The position numbers were made by a program, and so were the translations under genes. From positions 250,001 to 314,000 of the forward strand of contig CAUYUJ010018460.1 in assembly GCA_963575745.1 (NCBI GenBank): a DNA stretch of 64,000 bases, read 5' to 3'. This DNA comes from Prorocentrum cordatum (taxonomy: Eukaryota > Sar > Dinophyceae > Prorocentrales > Prorocentraceae). The notes below the pieces were generated by a model. The model made no database searches. It had not been told where the DNA came from and saw only the letters and a program-made list of their open reading frames with translations. Of this stretch, positions 10,481-21,043 are shown one piece after another (the first letter of the stretch is position 1; the number at the start of each line of letters is the position of its first letter).

Positions 10481-11020
10481 TCGAATTAAACATGTGTTTG
10501 AAATGTGTAAAACATGCTCTAAAAACGTGACAAGCATGCTTTTTCAACAGATTCAGAACACATGTTTGAAACATCTTGTTCTTCGGCACCGCCTGTACTC
10601 TGAGCCCTCCGGCCGCCTGAGGCCCTGCCCGCCCGCACCCTGTCTCCCCAATTAGGGCTACTCGTGTCCCGTTTAGCTCTTGACCGGAAGGGACCCGCTC
10701 CCGGCCCCCCGGCCCAAAAAATGTTTGAAACATCTTGTAGACCTCTGGCAATTGTTTGGCAGCATGCATCCTCTCCATTATAATCGACCTCCGCAAGCCC
10801 ACGTTTCAAAGATGCTTTTCAACATATTTGTAACACATGTTTGAAGCATTGAAATTAAAATGTTTTTGAAATGTGTAAACATGTTCTAAAAACGTTTCAA
10901 ACATGCTTTTCAACAGATCTAAACCACATGTTGAAAACATCTTGCAGACCTCTGGCAACTGTTTGGCGGCACGCTTCCTCTCCATTCTAATCGACTTCCA
11001 CAAGCCCACAGGCGGGCCAG
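10481..11020 (+). repeat. Direct duplication, about 240-bp unit
   Basis: The order of words AAATGTGTAAA, CATG(T/C)TCTAAAAACGT, CATGCTTTT(T)CAACAGAT, GAAACATCTTG, GACCTCTGGCAA, CCTCTCCATT and AATCGAC occurs twice (about 10,495-10,800 and 10,865-11,012). The two repeats are separated by copy-specific GC-rich DNA (10,585-10,715). Confidence 0.7.
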
Positions 11021-11100
11021 GACGCTTCGCCACTGCTGGAGGCTGCGGGGCGGAAGGGCTCCCCTGGCCGCGGCGGGCTCCGGCCACGAGTGGGCTCCTC
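11021..11100 (+). repeat. Dispersed repeat R5, copy 1
   Basis: 'CCAGGACGC..TCGCCACTGCT' followed by 'GGGCTCC..GGCC' and 'GCTCCGGCCACG' matches 40,786-40,852 in the same orientation. Confidence 0.5.
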
Positions 11101-11272
11101 GACCCAGGTTGAAGTCGGGCGTGTCCCCCGACAGGGGGATTTTCAACGAAAAATACATAAAAAACGCACCAAAATGGCCAACAAATATTCCGAAAATAGT
11201 CCCCAGACTACTTCTCGACTGTTTTCGAAGGTTCCCCCCTGTAGGAAGGACACGCCCGACTTGAACCCAGGT
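11101..11272. mobile_element. MITE-like element with 38-bp TIRs
   Basis: The left arm (11,101-11,138) and right arm (11,234-11,272) pair over roughly 38 bp, with a core GAAGTCGGGCGTGTCC / GGACACGCCCGACTT and only a few mismatches. The AT-richer interior ('CAAAATGGCCAACAAATATT', 'AATAGTCCCCAGACTA') resembles 36,210-36,265. No coding sequence. Confidence 0.65.
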
Positions 11273-11564
11273 CCCAGGAGCGGCCCGCCAAGCGGAGCCC
11301 CTCACGAGCCCAGTGGCCCTCCCTGCAACGCCTTGGCTGTGCCCACGGAAGGGGCCCTGGGCCACACAAATAAATACCCACAAATAATAGGATCCCCCAT
11401 CTCTTCACGCATTTTCTGGGTTTGCGTCTCCCCCCCCACTTCCCATATTGTCCCCTATTTTCGGAAAATTCGACGATGACTTGGGGTCTATGTGTTTTTT
11501 GTTCCCTCCTGACCCGTGTCGACGCTGCTGGGCGTCGCCCGGCACGGGGGAAGCGGGTCCCGAG
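11273..11564. other. No gene recognised
   Basis: No convincing exon or repeat is seen between the TIR element and the composite repeat that follows. Confidence 0.4.
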
Positions 11565-11905
11565 GGAAGCGGGTCCTCCTCCTCCTCCCCAGATGCTCGG
11601 AGCTCCAAAAAGATGGGGCGCAGATCGCAAAGATGGGGCGCGACCCATCTCCCGGCACCGGACGCAGAGATGGGGCCTCGCAGTGCGCGGTTGCCCGTGA
11701 CACGGTACCCATCTATGAGGTCACCGCTACCCATTTCCGCATGGCGTTCGCTACCCATCTTGAAATCTACACTTGCCGATCTGCGCCCCATCTTTGCCTG
11801 AAGTTTGCCTGACGTGTACCTGAAGTTTACCTGAAGTTTGCCTGACGTTTACCTGAAGTTTGCCTGAAGTTTGCCTGAAGTTTGTCTGAAGTTTTTCTGA
11901 TACTA
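11565..11905 (-). repeat. Composite repeat R6, copy 1 (minus orientation)
   Basis: Read on the minus strand, the order is: an 11-mer satellite variant (CTGAAGTTTGC/CTGACGTTTAC on the plus strand, 11,800-11,905), several GCGCCCCATCTT / GCGACCCATCT words, then a 'GAGCATCTGGG' box and a TCC run. The same order occurs in plus orientation at 35,515-35,830. Confidence 0.55.
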
Positions 11906-11920
11906 GTAGTAGTAGTAGTT

Positions 11921-11966
<46 letters not shown>

Positions 11967-12002
11967 CACCAATCATAAACATGGTGGTCGCAAAAGTACT
12001 AC

Positions 12003-12033
<31 letters not shown>

Positions 12034-12083
12034 TGTAGTAGTTGTTGTTGTTGTTGTTGTAGTAGTAGTCGTAGTCGTAGTAA

Positions 12084-12165
<82 letters not shown>

Positions 12166-12190
12166 TGTTGTTGTTGTTGGTGGTGGTGGT
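11900..12190. repeat. Long TAG/TTG microsatellite
   Basis: There are about 85 triplets of AGT/TAG, with interspersed TTG and TCG triplets and one short non-repeat break at about 11,968-12,000. Long poly-Val, poly-Leu and poly-Thr frames arise from it and are not genes. It lies just upstream of the first exon recognised in the next gene. Confidence 0.9.
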
Positions 12191-12310
12191 GTTGTTGTTG
12201 TCTTCCCGACCTGCCCCCCCTCCCCTCCTGCCGCCCGCCCCCTGCCTCCCCTCCTGCCGTCCTCCCGACCTTTTCTCGCCATTCCCCTTCCTTGCCATGT
12301 CTTGCTCCAG

Positions 12311-15300
12311 CTCTTTCGCATGGCCCTCGTGTTCGCGGTGGAGATCGCCCCTCCGCCGCCCCCAGGGCTCGGCGCCCCGTGGCGCCTGCAGGAGATCGGC
12401 ACCATAGGCCACGGGCTCCCGCTGAGGGGGCCAACAGGCAGGCGGGTGGAGAACCGCGGATGGTTGGACGCGGCCATGGCGCAGGCGTCGCCTGCGCCGT
12501 GGCCCGGCTGCCCCGACGCCATCGTGGTTGTCGGCGGCAGCGTGCGCATGGTGGACAGCTGGCACGTGGACGCGGGCTGGGCAGAACACCAGCCCGCCCT
12601 GACCATCGTGCCAGTTCGATCCCCCACTGCGCACGGTCTCCCTCGCCTCATTATGATGATGTGGGAGGACGATTCGGGCCTCCAGGTTGCGAGCTACAGG
12701 TGGGCCGAGCAGCTGCCCAGGCGCCAGTACTACATTCGGGCGTGAAGGTCAGCGTGGGAACACAAAATCCTTATCCCCCTCCCGTTCCTTCGGCCCTTCC
12801 CTCCTCCTTCTCCCTTCTCCTTCTCCCCCTCCCCATCCCCTCCTCCTCCTCCCTCCTTCTCCCCCTCCCCCTAATCAAATGTGTCCCTGCTTTCTTATTT
12901 CTCCTCCCCGCCGCCACTGTTCTGCGGCGGCCCCTGTCGGCTCTGTCCCGCCTGCTGCGCGCGGCCGTGCCCCTTGGCCCCCCCGACCGCCAGAATGGCG
13001 GCAGCTCCAGTCAGGGTGCCCCTCCCAGACCTGGACCCCGTGGAGCTCGGGAAGGAATTCCGCAAGCTCATCGTGCGCCAAGGGTGCAAGAGGGCCTTCA
13101 GTTTATACAGCTATAACTTTCTTACCAAGCCGCGCGCGGTGTGCGCGCGGCCCCTGCACAATATGTTTCCGTTGGTGCGCTCGGGCGAAATTCACCACCA
13201 TTTCCACCCTTAAGCGATTGCCACCTGCTCCTAGATCCAACCGCCCCTCCCGTTCTACTCCACCCTTAAGCGATTGCCACCCTCTCCCGTTCTACCCCCC
13301 CTCTGCCACGCGCGATTAGGGGGGAATGGGACGATGCGATCAAACAAAACAGTCAGGATGATCAGGGCGATGATTATCAGGAGGACGGGGGTCGGGCTAG
13401 GGAAGGGGGGGAGGGTGAGAAGGTGGAGGAGGAGGGGGGGGGGGCGGAGGAGGAGCCACAGAAACAATGCCCCGCTGCCACCGTCCCAGGTTGACGTGCT
13501 GCTTCGCAACATTCCAGGGGCCGAGGTGAAGTGGAGCTGCCTCAGGGGCGCGTGCTTGTTCGCGATCGACAAGTGCCGCCGCGAAACGGCGGTGTGGGAG
13601 GGTGGCGAATGGGTAGGAGGAGACTCAGAGGATCAGGAGGGCGACGCGGAAGCCAAGGTGGAGTTGGAGAGGGAGGAGGAGGAGGAGGAGGAGGAGGAGG
13701 ATCCTCGGCAAGACAAATGTTAGAGGATACGGATGAGACGGAGGACACTAAGGAGGAGAAGGAGGAGGGCACGGAGAGGCGTTTGAAGTGGTTCGCCATA
13801 CGTCTGCCAGACGTTGGCCAGACTTTTGGCAAACGTCGGCCAGACGTTTGCCAGAAGTTTGCCAGAAGTTTGCCAGACGTCTCCAGAAGTTTGCCAGAAG
13901 TTTGCCAGAAGTTTGCCAGACGTTTGCCAGAAGTTTGCCAGACGTTTGCCAGAAGTTTGCCAGACGTTTCCTGAACCACGTCAGACGTGTGTCCGAAGTT
14001 TGCCAGAAGTTTGCCAGACGTTTTCCAATAGTTTTTCCGATGTTTGCCCTATATTTCCTGAAACATACCATCGGCGCGTCAGAAGTTTACCAGACGTTTG
14101 TCAGACGTATTCCAGAAATGTGCCAGAAGTTTGCCAGGCGTTTACAGAACCATACCAGACACGTGTCAGACGTTTACCATCAGTTGACCATACGGTTTCC
14201 AGACGTTTGCCAGACATTCCCCAGACGTTTACTTACGGCTGTCAGAAGTTTGTCAGATTTGTACCAGAAGTTTGCCAGACGTTTTCCAGACGTTTGTCAG
14301 AAGTTTCCCAAACGTTTACCGACGGTTGTCAGAACTTTGTCAGATTGTAACCAGAAGTTTGCCAGGCGTTTACCAGAAGTTTGCCAGACGTTTTTCAAAA
14401 GTTCGCCAGGTTGTTTCGTCATCCCGTTCCCAGGTACCCTCGGTGCACCAGAGAGGATCCCACGCAGCCCTCGCTCACGAGGGCTGGCTCTTTGGCGGAG
14501 AAGCTGATGGCGATCAGGGGGGTGTATGATTTTGTAAATAATATGGTTGGCTTGGTCCAGCTGTGTGGAATGTGGCAATGAGTGCGAGCATGCCAGACCA
14601 TGCAGTCATGGTTGCCTGCATTGCTCAGTCCACTGTGCCAGACCAAGCCATATCGATGTTGGAAAATTATGTGTTTGTATCCCAGGTGATCCTCAAACAC
14701 TTGCGCAGGGTCAGAGACAGCAGCATCCGCCTGCGCCAGGCCCGACGTCCTCTGTGGAGGGGTGTAGCTGTTGGATGCGGTAGGAGGATTAAGGGCACAG
14801 GGGTAGGAGGGGGGAGGTGGCAGGACGGTGGCAGGGAGAGATCACGCGATGCATTCGGAGGGGGCGATGGCTCCCCTTCCTATTCATCCTTCTGTCCTAT
14901 TCCTCTTCTTCCCCTTCCCTCCCTTCCTATTCCACCTTCTTCTTTATTCCCCCTAGTCCTCCTGTCTCCTGTTCCTCCCCCCCCCCGCCCCTTCCCCCCC
15001 CCCCCCCCGCCGCGTCTCGCAGGCGGTCAAGGACGCCAGCCCTGCCGAGAAGGATCGCATGAACCACTACTTGCACTTGATGGGGCAGGCAGCTCTGCCC
15101 GTCGAGGACGCGCGGGATGAAGGGAGGGGGCGCGATAAATGGGAGAGGGGTGGGATGATGGATGATGGGGGGTTGCAGCTAGGATAGTGGGTGGGTGATG
15201 GGCAATGCTGGTGGTTGGATGATGGTGGATGATAGTGTGGGGGGGGGGAATGTGGTGCTCATGGGGGTTTCGACGCGGACGGGGAGTGGTGGGTGAACGG

Positions 15301-16180
15301 TGGAGGTACGAGTACATTGAGGCACGGAGGGTTGCGACTATGGCCAATAATTTAGACGTTCGATTAGGATGGATGATGGGATGTAATGTTCGATGCCAGG
15401 ATAGAGGATGGAGGGTCGTCGCCGTCGTCTCCGCCCTCGTGGATCGTCTTGGTCATGGCCCTCCCCGTTGTCGCAGTCGCCTTCGCCGCGCCCTCGCCGT
15501 CTGCGCCCGCCGCCTGCCGCGAGGACGTCGAGGCGTCCGAGTCGGAGAACGCCGAGGGCGACTGCGACGCGGACGGCGACTCCACGCAGGACCGCCGACT
15601 ATCCAAGCAGAGGAAGAGGGGGAGGGGAGGACGAAGGGGGAGGGCGATGGCGACGAGGACGAGGGGGAGGAGGAGGAGGAGGGGGAGGGAGGCGGCGAGG
15701 AGGAGAAGGAGGATGGGGGAGGAGAGGGAGGAGGAGGAGGAGGAGGAGGAGGAGGGGGGGTAGCGAACTATCACCGTTGCATGGTCGAGGGACGACGTGG
15801 AGCTGGACCAGCGGGGGGGGATGTGGATGAGGCCGGATTGAGGGCGGTATCGTGAGAAAGGTTTGGAAGTGTTGTTGAAGGGGGTGGGCGACGTGCAAAC
15901 TTCTGGCATACGTCTGGCAGACGCTTTGCAGACGTCTGCCAGACGTTTGCCAGAAGTTTGCCAGAAGTTTGCCAGAAGTTTGCCAGAAGTTTGCCAGAAG
16001 TTTGCCAGACGTTCTCTCGTGCCCCCATCCTCGCGAGGACGAGGCGCAGGGCGAGTTCGACGAGGACAAGGGCGAGGGCGAGCAGTTCGAGGACGCGGGC
16101 GAGTTCGACGAGGACAAGGACGAGGGCGAGCAGTTCGAGGACGAGAGCGGGCACTCCGAGGACGAGGACAAGTCCCGAGA
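12311..16180 (+). CDS. Multi-exon gene (or 3' truncated model), acidic product, function unknown
   Basis: Seven exons are inferred: 12,311-12,741; 12,994-13,093; 13,490-13,601; 14,561-14,739; 15,023-15,131; 15,477-15,590; 16,050-16,180 (last ends approximate). Each follows a C/T-rich tract and CAG. The phases of exons 1-2, 3-4 and 4-5 agree. Exon 1 has 'VVVGGSVRMVDSWHVD', exon 2 'VELGKEFRKLIVRQG', exon 3 'VLLRNIPGAEVKW', exon 4 'ISMLENYVFVSQVILKHL', exon 5 'AEKDRMNHYLHLMGQA'. Exons 6-7 are strongly acidic. Exon 7 holds two near-identical 16-residue repeats beginning GEFDEDK. The start and stop were not found; the 5' end may lie upstream of the microsatellite. Introns hold a 600-bp 11-mer satellite and smaller copies. 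I do not recognise the family. Confidence 0.5.
13803..14412 (+). repeat. 11-bp satellite GCCAGAAGTTT, intronic
   Basis: Roughly 50 head-to-tail units of GCCAGAAGTTT or GCCAGACGTTT, becoming more diverged toward the right (ACCAGACACG, TCAGACG). The array lies wholly between inferred exons 3 and 4 of the surrounding gene. Three units equal 33 bp, so long frames such as 'ARSLPEVCQKF' repeat across it; these are artefacts of the period. Confidence 0.85.
15898..16014 (+). repeat. 11-bp satellite, short intronic copy
   Basis: About ten units of GCCAGAAGTTT / GCCAGACGTTT directly precede the acceptor of the acidic exon at 16,050. Same orientation as the 13.8-kb array. Confidence 0.85.
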
Positions 16181-16691
16181 ACGACGACGCGTTGAAGGCC
16201 CTGCCCTCTTCCGCCTCGCTCCTCCTGCCTCCTCCTCCTCGCTCCTCCTCGCCCCCCCCTCCTCCTCCCGTCATCATCGGCGTCGCCCTCGTCCTCGCTC
16301 CCCGCCTCATTAAAACCCCGTTCGCGTTGCTAGTGTCCCCGCCACCCTGTCGTCGCTGCCACTCCCCCCATTACCTCCTCGCCTTGCTCACCCCAAACGC
16401 AGCAGGGGGAGGCTGGAAGTAGTAGGGGGAGACTTGAGGATGCATTTGGACGCGGCGACGGCATGATGGACTCCCCCTCCTCCTGTACCGCCCCCTCCTC
16501 CCCCCCCCCTTCTCCACCCCCCCCTCCTCCACCTCCCCATTCCACCGCCTCCCCCTTCTCCGCCTCCACCTCCTTCACCTCGCCCTCCTCCCCCCGCGCC
16601 TTCCAGCCCCCTTCCCCCTCATCATCTCGCCCGCGTCCTTACTTCCTCCTCCTCCTCCTCCGCGTTCGCTGCGTCAATCCCCTGCGTATTT
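16181..16691. other. Pyrimidine-rich DNA, no exon recognised
   Basis: CTCCTCC and CCCCCTCC runs dominate from about 16,205 to 16,670. No frame with exon-like composition was seen. Confidence 0.45.
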
Positions 16692-16780
16692 CCCAACCAT
16701 CCTGTGGCGTTGGGTCCTCGTTTTGAGGAGACGGTGCCCCGCGTTCCTCTTCTCCTCCTCCTCCCCCTCCTCCCTCTTCC

Positions 16781-16824
<44 letters not shown>

Positions 16825-18188
16825 CCACCGATTTCGGCACACCCCTCACACGTTTCGCGGGCCCCATAGGGAGCTCCACCGAAGGCCCCAGTGGCAGGGT
16901 CCGCATGCCTCCCCACCACCCATTTCGGCACACCCCTCACACGTTTCGTGGCCCCATAGGGAGCTCCACCGAAGGCCCCAGTGGCAGGGTCCGCATGCTT
17001 CCCCACACCCATTTCGGCACACCCCTCACACGTTTCGTGGCCCCATAGGGAGCTCCACCGAAGGCCCCAGTGGCAGGGTCCGCATGCCTCCCCACCACCC
17101 ATTTCGGCACACCCCTCACACGTTTCGTGGCCCCATAGGGAGCTCCACCGAAGGCCCCAGTGGCAGGGTCCGCATGCCTCCCCACCACCCATTTCGGCAC
17201 ACCCTCACACGTTTCGTGGCCCCATAGGGAGCTCCACCGAAGGCCCCAGTGGCAGGGTCCGCATGCCTCCCCACCACCCATTTCGGCACACCCCTCACAC
17301 GTTTCGTGGCCCCATAGGGAGCTCCACCGAAGGCCCCAGTGGCAGGGTCCGCATGCCCCCCCACCACCCATTTCGGCACACCCCTCGCACGTTTCGTGGC
17401 CCCACAAGGAGCTCCACCGAAGGCCCCAGCGGCAGGGTCGGCATGCCTCCCCACCACTCATTTCGGCACACCCCTCACACGTTTCGTGGCCCCATAGGGA
17501 GCTCCACCGAAGGCCCCAGTGGCAGGGTCCGCATGCCTCCCCACCACCCATTTCGGCACACCCCTCACACGTTTCGTGGCCCCGAAGGCCCCAGTGGCAG
17601 GGTCCGCGTGGCTCCCCACCACCCATTTCGGCACACCCCTCACACGTTTCGTTTCCCCATAGGGAGCTCCACCGAAGGCCCCAGTGGCAGGGTCCGCATG
17701 CTTCCCCAACGCTCATTCTGGCACATCCCTCGCACGTTTCGTGGCCCCATGGGGATTTCCATTGAAGGCCCCAGTGATTGGGTTCGCATGCGCCCCCACA
17801 CCCATTTCGGCACACCCCTCACACGTTTCGTGGCACCATAGGGAGCTAGACCGAAGGCCCCAGAGGGTGCTTTCGCATGCCGCCCCCGCACCAATTTCGG
17901 CACACCCCTCACGCGTGTCGTGGCCCCACAGGGAGCTCCACCGAAGGCCCCAGCGGCAGGGTCCGCATGCCGCCCCCGCACCATCTTCGGTGCACCCCTC
18001 ACACGCTTCGTGGCCCCATAAGGAGCTCCACCGAAGACCCCAGTGGCAATGTTCGCATGCCGCCCCCACACCCATCTCGGCACACCCCTCAAACGGTTCG
18101 TTGCCCCATAGGGAGATCCACCGAAGACGGTACTCACACCAGCATTACTCACAACTGCAGATGGTTGGGTCCTTCGCCAGGCTAATTT
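16692..18188 (-). mobile_element. 90-bp-unit array element, copy 2 (minus orientation)
   Basis: The plus-strand left end is CCCAACCATCCTGTGG, followed by GTTGGGTCCTCGTTTTGAGG, a C/T tract and an ATC microsatellite (16,782-16,825). About 14 units of 90 bp follow (GGCACACCCCTCACACGTTT, CGTGGCCCCATAGGGAGCTC, CACCGAAGGCCCCAGTGGCA, GGGTCCGCATGC). The right end is ACTCACACCAGCATTACTC, then ATGGTTGGGTCCTTCGCCAG and GCTAATTT. The outer CCCAACCAT / ATGGTTGGG words form short terminal inverted repeats. The element ends only about 70 bp before a spliced-leader relic. Confidence 0.85.
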
Positions 18189-18255
18189 CTGCGCGCTGGG
18201 CTCGGGCGCAACTGCAACTTTCTATCGCCCCCCAACATCCCACCCCCATGCCTTT

Positions 18256-18278
18256 TCCGTAGCCAGTTTTTGGTCAAG
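18256..18278 (+). promoter_or_regulatory. Relic spliced-leader sequence
   Basis: TCCGTAGCCA followed by GTTTTTGGTCAAG closely matches the conserved 22-nt dinoflagellate spliced leader (TCCGTAGCCA then TTTTGGCTCAAG), with an inserted G and T and one lost C. Such relics mark loci formed when a trans-spliced mRNA was reverse transcribed and reintegrated. A coding start follows at 18,297 or 18,327. Chance is unlikely for this length, but one locus only was found. Confidence 0.7.
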
Positions 18279-18326
18279 TCCGCGCGTGGTTGCCGGATGT
18301 CGCCTGGCCCTGGGCTTCAGCGCGCC

Positions 18327-20000
18327 ATGTCGCCCGTTCAGCTCGCCTGGCTCGGCGATTGCGATTTTTGCCCATTTCGGTTTCAGAAGTTGAAGTCGCC
18401 GCACAATGCGATATTGATGGCCCTCGTGGAGCACATCTTCCCCGTCCTGTGCCTGTACTTCCCAGACGTGCGCGACCTCACCTGCGTCGAGTGCATGCCT
18501 GATGCGGCAATACCGATTGGCCCTTCTATGCCCATCGACGCGAAGCACGGCAGGGAGTTCAACATCCGCCGCTTGAGCGGCTACGAGAACATCTTGCGCT
18601 TGTTCATGCGCGTGCGTGCTGGAGGCACGGCGTGGATCTACCCCGACGCGAAGACCTGGGTTCCAGACGAGCACGTTCGCGACAAGGGGAATCCGTCTGG
18701 GGACGCCGACAATTTCCAGGTCAAGTCCGCCAACAACGAGGTCGAGTGGTGGTGCGCGCTATCCGTGCTGGCGTGGCTCCGCAAGGTGATGACAGTGCGG
18801 GGTTTACACCGCCACCTCTCTTCTGGCGCACCTCCTCATCCTCTTCTCCTCTATCTTTCCATCCCGCAACCTTCCCCGCCTTCTCTCACCACCCTCCACA
18901 TCTCCATCTCCTGCTCTTCCCCTCCTTTACTCCTTAACTGCCCTGCCCGTCTAGCCCCCCCCCCCTCCTTTACCTTCTCCTCCCCCTCCTTCTCCTCTCC
19001 CTCCTCTAATGTTCAACTCCGTCCGCCTCCCCAATTACTGCCCTGCCCGTCTAGCCGACGCCCCTCGAAAGGTCCATGTTGTCTGGCAGCACCCTGCCAC
19101 TAGCTTCGTCTGGCAGTACCCTGCCATCGTGAGGTTGATGGGGATTTCTTGCACATTCAAAACGTCCTTTTGGGTTGCGAATCCATTGAGCATGCCCTTG
19201 CATTGGGCAATTATGCATGATGATGCTCAGTTTCGCGAGCTGGAGTCGGTCAACGACGGCTGGTTTGAAACTGACTACACCCCACCCAAAACAAACGCGA
19301 TTGCGACGACGGAGAGCGGGGCAATACGACGAATGACGGAACGACGTCGTGAGCACGTCGTTCCCGTCATTCGTCGCATTGCGCCGAGAACGATCAAGGA
19401 TGGCGAGACCGACGGCGAACGACGATAACGAAACATGACAGCGGTGGCGACGGCGACTGTCGATCCGTTTCAGAGGTCAAGAAAGATCCGTGGACGATGG
19501 GCGACTTTTGGGAGGTCATTGGGGAGTGCATCATTAGCCTGTTGAAATCCTTCGTGTCGAACACTCAGAAGAGCATCACTTCGTTCGCGAGGTATGGGAG
19601 CTCGGACTGTGACGGCAGCGTGACTTCCGACATCGAGGTCGTCGAGCCATCGCCACCGAAACGCAAGCGTTTGAGGTCAAAAACTCCAAGTCCGACGTGC
19701 TCCCCGTCCCCTGGCCCAGGTGTTCCAGCAGAGCAGCTCGCCGCCGAGAGCACATCTCATGCATGTTCTTCGGCGGCATCAAGTTCGTCGCAGGCAGTGA
19801 CTTCATCGGCTGCAGGTTCATCGTCGGCCCACTGGTGCGCAGGCCTTTCCTCGTCATCATATTCGCTGGTGGGCATTCAGCCAGAGGCAGTTGGCACGGC
19901 CGAAGACCTTCCAGCCGCAGGTGGTGTGGTGCAAGCTTCTGAGGCAGACATTCCAGATGATGAGATCATCGCGATGGCGCGGTGGATGCGTTTTGGATGA
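18327..20000 (+). CDS. Three-exon gene downstream of the spliced-leader relic, function unknown
   Basis: Exons 18,327-18,785, 19,231-19,315 and 19,474-20,000 join in phase to 356 codons plus TGA (in-frame upstream ATG at 18,297 would add ten). Donors are GTGATG and GCGGGG; acceptors are CTCAG and TTTCAG. Exon 1 contains 'DCDFCPF', 'VEHIFPVLCLYFPDV' and 'NNEVEWWCALSVLAWL'. Exon 2 has 'FRELESVNDGWFETDY'. Exon 3 begins 'VKKDPWTMGDFWEVIG', then a basic 'PPKRKRLRSK' that could be a nuclear-localisation signal, a long Ser/Ala/Pro-rich low-complexity stretch, and an acidic end 'DIPDDEIIAMARWMRFG'. Exon 1 might be split by a further intron before 18,387 (TTTCAG there), but reading through is also open. 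Family not recognised. Confidence 0.6.
19322..19381. repeat. Hairpin inside intron 2 of the 18.3-20.0 kb gene
   Basis: The arms at 19,322-19,347 and 19,355-19,381 (core ACGAATGACGGAACGACGT) are complementary over about 26 bp with two differences and a 7-base loop. Confidence 0.75.
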
Positions 20001-21043
20001 GTAGTTAGGCCGTGCAGCCACGCCAGGCTGTTCGGACAGGCGCTCGGAGCGCGGATTTGCGCTCTGGGCTGCGTTGCATTCTTTAGAATGCAAGTTTGGG
20101 ATGCGACTGATATTGGCAGTGCGTCACACTGCAGGGGCGATGATGTAGCTGATCGATCTTTTCGTCATCGATTTTCATCACCATCATCGTTGCCATCACC
20201 ACCAAGCGCCCACCACCCGCCCGAAAACCCGAGGAGATGATGGGCGACGCCAGAACTTTGGTAGGATGAGGTATGTAGAATTATGAAGGCCTTTGGGCGA
20301 CGCGCGTGGAGGATAGTGGACGGTGGGGGTCACGGAGGACGATGAAGGATGGAACAGCACTGGAGGGACGGGGTATTCGGGCGGTTATGGTTATGGGCAC
20401 GACCAACGCGACGACGAAAATGATTACGTATGCGATGATGGGGCGCTACGACGGCGAACCCAATGATGGTTCAATGATAACTGTGTCTCGTTCTTTGTTC
20501 AGTCAATTCTTAGCGCGTGGGGGCGTCGTCTTGAAGTGCGCGAAGTGTGTGGCGTACTTATCGCGTATCGGTGCAGGTTCCATCCATGGGGTGGTGCGAT
20601 GATGATCGTGCGTCGCGCGTCGGCGTTGCAATTACCTCGGGTCGCAACCCTCATACGCATCAGCATCATCATCCTCATCCTCCTCCTCCTCCTCCTCCTC
20701 CTCATCCTCATCCTCATCCTCGGCGTTGCAATTACCTCCTCATCCTCCTCCTCCTCCTCCTCCTCCTCCCCCCCAAGCGATATCGTTCCTAGCCCGCTGT
20801 CCTCGTCTGTGTGCCCCGCTCGCGGGCGCCACGATAATCGCGTCTCGAGGCGCGATTGGCGTTCGCGGCGATGACGGTTGCTAGTTTCCAAGTAATCGTG
20901 CACGAGCGGCAGGGCGCGAAGATAACCGTGCGCCGACCATTCGCGAGTGGTTGTGCGTCTGAGGCGCGAGGTAGAGCGATGGTGTGACGTCCCTAATGTG
21001 CCGTTGTCTGATGCAGTCGTTTCGTTTGCCGCCGCCATGCCAG
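20001..21043. other. 3' flank and TCC/TCA microsatellite, no certain exon
   Basis: After the stop at 20,000 comes about 150 bp of likely 3' UTR. From 20,150 to 20,640 ATG/GAT-rich DNA has no convincing exon. At 20,655-20,770 there is a CTC/CAT microsatellite, with 'GGCGTTGCAATTACCTC' on both sides of its first half (20,622 and 20,722), a small duplication. The missing first exon of the next gene may be in this stretch. Confidence 0.4.

Noticed and set aside
11234-11272. tRNA-like box B (GGTTCAAGTC on the minus strand)
   Set aside because: It is part of a TIR arm and there is no box A or cloverleaf.
11882-12745. 287-codon frame beginning with poly-Val
   Set aside because: The first half is the TAG/TTG microsatellite; only the part from 12,311 has exon-like composition.
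13788-14507. 239-codon frame with repeated 'SLPEVCQKFARR'
   Set aside because: Three 11-bp units make 33 bp, so all frames stay open. It lies in an inferred intron.
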